DNA from: Edaphobacter modestus
Lineage (GTDB): Bacteria; Acidobacteriota; Terriglobia; Terriglobales; Acidobacteriaceae
Direction: 5' to 3'
Assembly: GCF_004217555.1 (NCBI RefSeq)
Contig: NZ_SHKW01000002.1
Coordinates: 1-64,000, forward strand
Length of the DNA stretch: 64,000 nt
Part shown: one piece after another, positions 63,705-64,000 of the stretch
How positions within the stretch are numbered: the first letter of the stretch is position 1
Layout: every line of letters starts with the position of its first letter
The notes under the pieces: model-generated
The model's database searches: none
Told to the model about the DNA's origin: nothing
What the model saw: only the letters and a program-made list of their open reading frames with translations
Made by a program: the position numbers and the translations under genes

Positions 63705-63918
63705 CGGCGATTTGGACTAAACCCGCTTCGCGGGTAGCTGGAAAGTAGTACGATTTGGCAGGGCAATTTGCATGCTGCACGCCATCAGAATCAACACGGC
63801 GATCAGAACTTTTCTGCACAGGTCAATGTCGGAGTCGGCACGAAATTGCTGCGCTACATTGAATCCCCATAACGCAATTGCCCTGCCAAATCCCCACACG
63901 GTTTAGTCCAAATCGCCG
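63705..63918. repeat. Nested inverted repeat upstream of serine recombinase
   Basis: Outer perfect 19-bp arms: CGGCGATTTGGACTAAACC (63705-63723) and its complement at 63900-63918. Inner arms: GATTTGGCAGGGCAATT (63752-63768) and complement within 63874-63892 (17 bp perfect, one indel beyond). CCCGCTTCGCGGG (63722-63734) adds a small hairpin. Outer and inner arms both begin GATTTGG. The enclosed centre is about 100 bp. It could be a recombination site or a MITE-like element. Confidence 0.65.
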
Positions 63919-64000
63919 TATCCACACTGCTCCACACCAACTGTCCTGCTCTCCGCCAACCTCTATCTGCGGAGCACTGTCGATACGGCACTAGAGATTT

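Noticed and set aside
63717..63899. 60-codon ORF within the nested inverted repeat
   Set aside because: It is read through repeat arms and has no ribosome site or family; probably chance, although it contains a hydrophobic stretch.

Overview
The window looks like a chromosome island or megaplasmid segment of a soil Acidobacteriota of the Terriglobia type (Granulicella, Terriglobus or Edaphobacter-like). The evidence is a PadR plus ADOP-permease pair, a VWFA-related acidobacterial protein, two very large Oar-like TonB receptors with an N-terminal carboxypeptidase-regulatory domain, and many plant/fungal-glycan hydrolases. Accessory DNA with a more proteobacterial look lies on the right. No rRNA, tRNA or CRISPR array was seen.

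Layout. (1) 1-1714: plasmid maintenance remnants, all on the minus strand: the start of a RepB-like primase, a small Cys-containing protein and the 3' part of a ParB-like protein. (2) 1970-7137: ADOP ABC permease with its PadR repressor, then a large tyrosine recombinase. (3) 7245-9380: a MarR regulator with a repeated operator-like motif, then YceI and pirin. (4) 9390-11020: small membrane ORFs broken by an IS30 remnant.

(5) 11021-41294: a 30-kb glycan-utilisation locus: GH95-like, GH38, Oar-like receptor 1, membrane-anchored regulator 1, receptor 2, VWA protein, regulator 2, GH92, GH3, a parallel beta-helix protein and a GH2-like enzyme. The presence of two alpha-mannosidase families (GH38, GH92), a fucosidase-type family and GH2/GH3 suggests attack on a mannose-rich, possibly fucosylated glycan such as an N-glycan or mannan-type polymer. 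Receptors would import oligosaccharides, and the two paralogous one-TM proteins would report glycan status. A GTTAG-spacer-(C/T)TAAC inverted repeat followed by GT lies upstream of four transcription units of this locus and may be a shared operator.

(6) 41924-43942: a decayed ParE toxin and a PQQ-dehydrogenase fragment abut the end of a Tn7/Tn5053-like transposon with 23-bp tandem repeats and its TniB-type ATPase; the transposase gene is missing. (7) 43941-50913: mobilisation genes (TraD-like coupling protein, MobF relaxase) and a BON-domain protein, with no type IV secretion genes in view. (8) 51305-58608: a tandem-domain aegerolysin-like protein, an IS110 remnant, an F420-type oxidoreductase divergent from HxlR, and an MmeI-like DNA methyltransferase whose 3' end is joined to a 5'-truncated collagen-like gene.

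(9) 58684-61483: an integrase, a small conserved protein and two paralogous membrane proteins. (10) 61696-63918: a serine-recombinase operon with a small protein, an HNH protein and a lipoprotein, next to a nested inverted repeat. All function calls come from reading translations and family knowledge from memory; no search was run.
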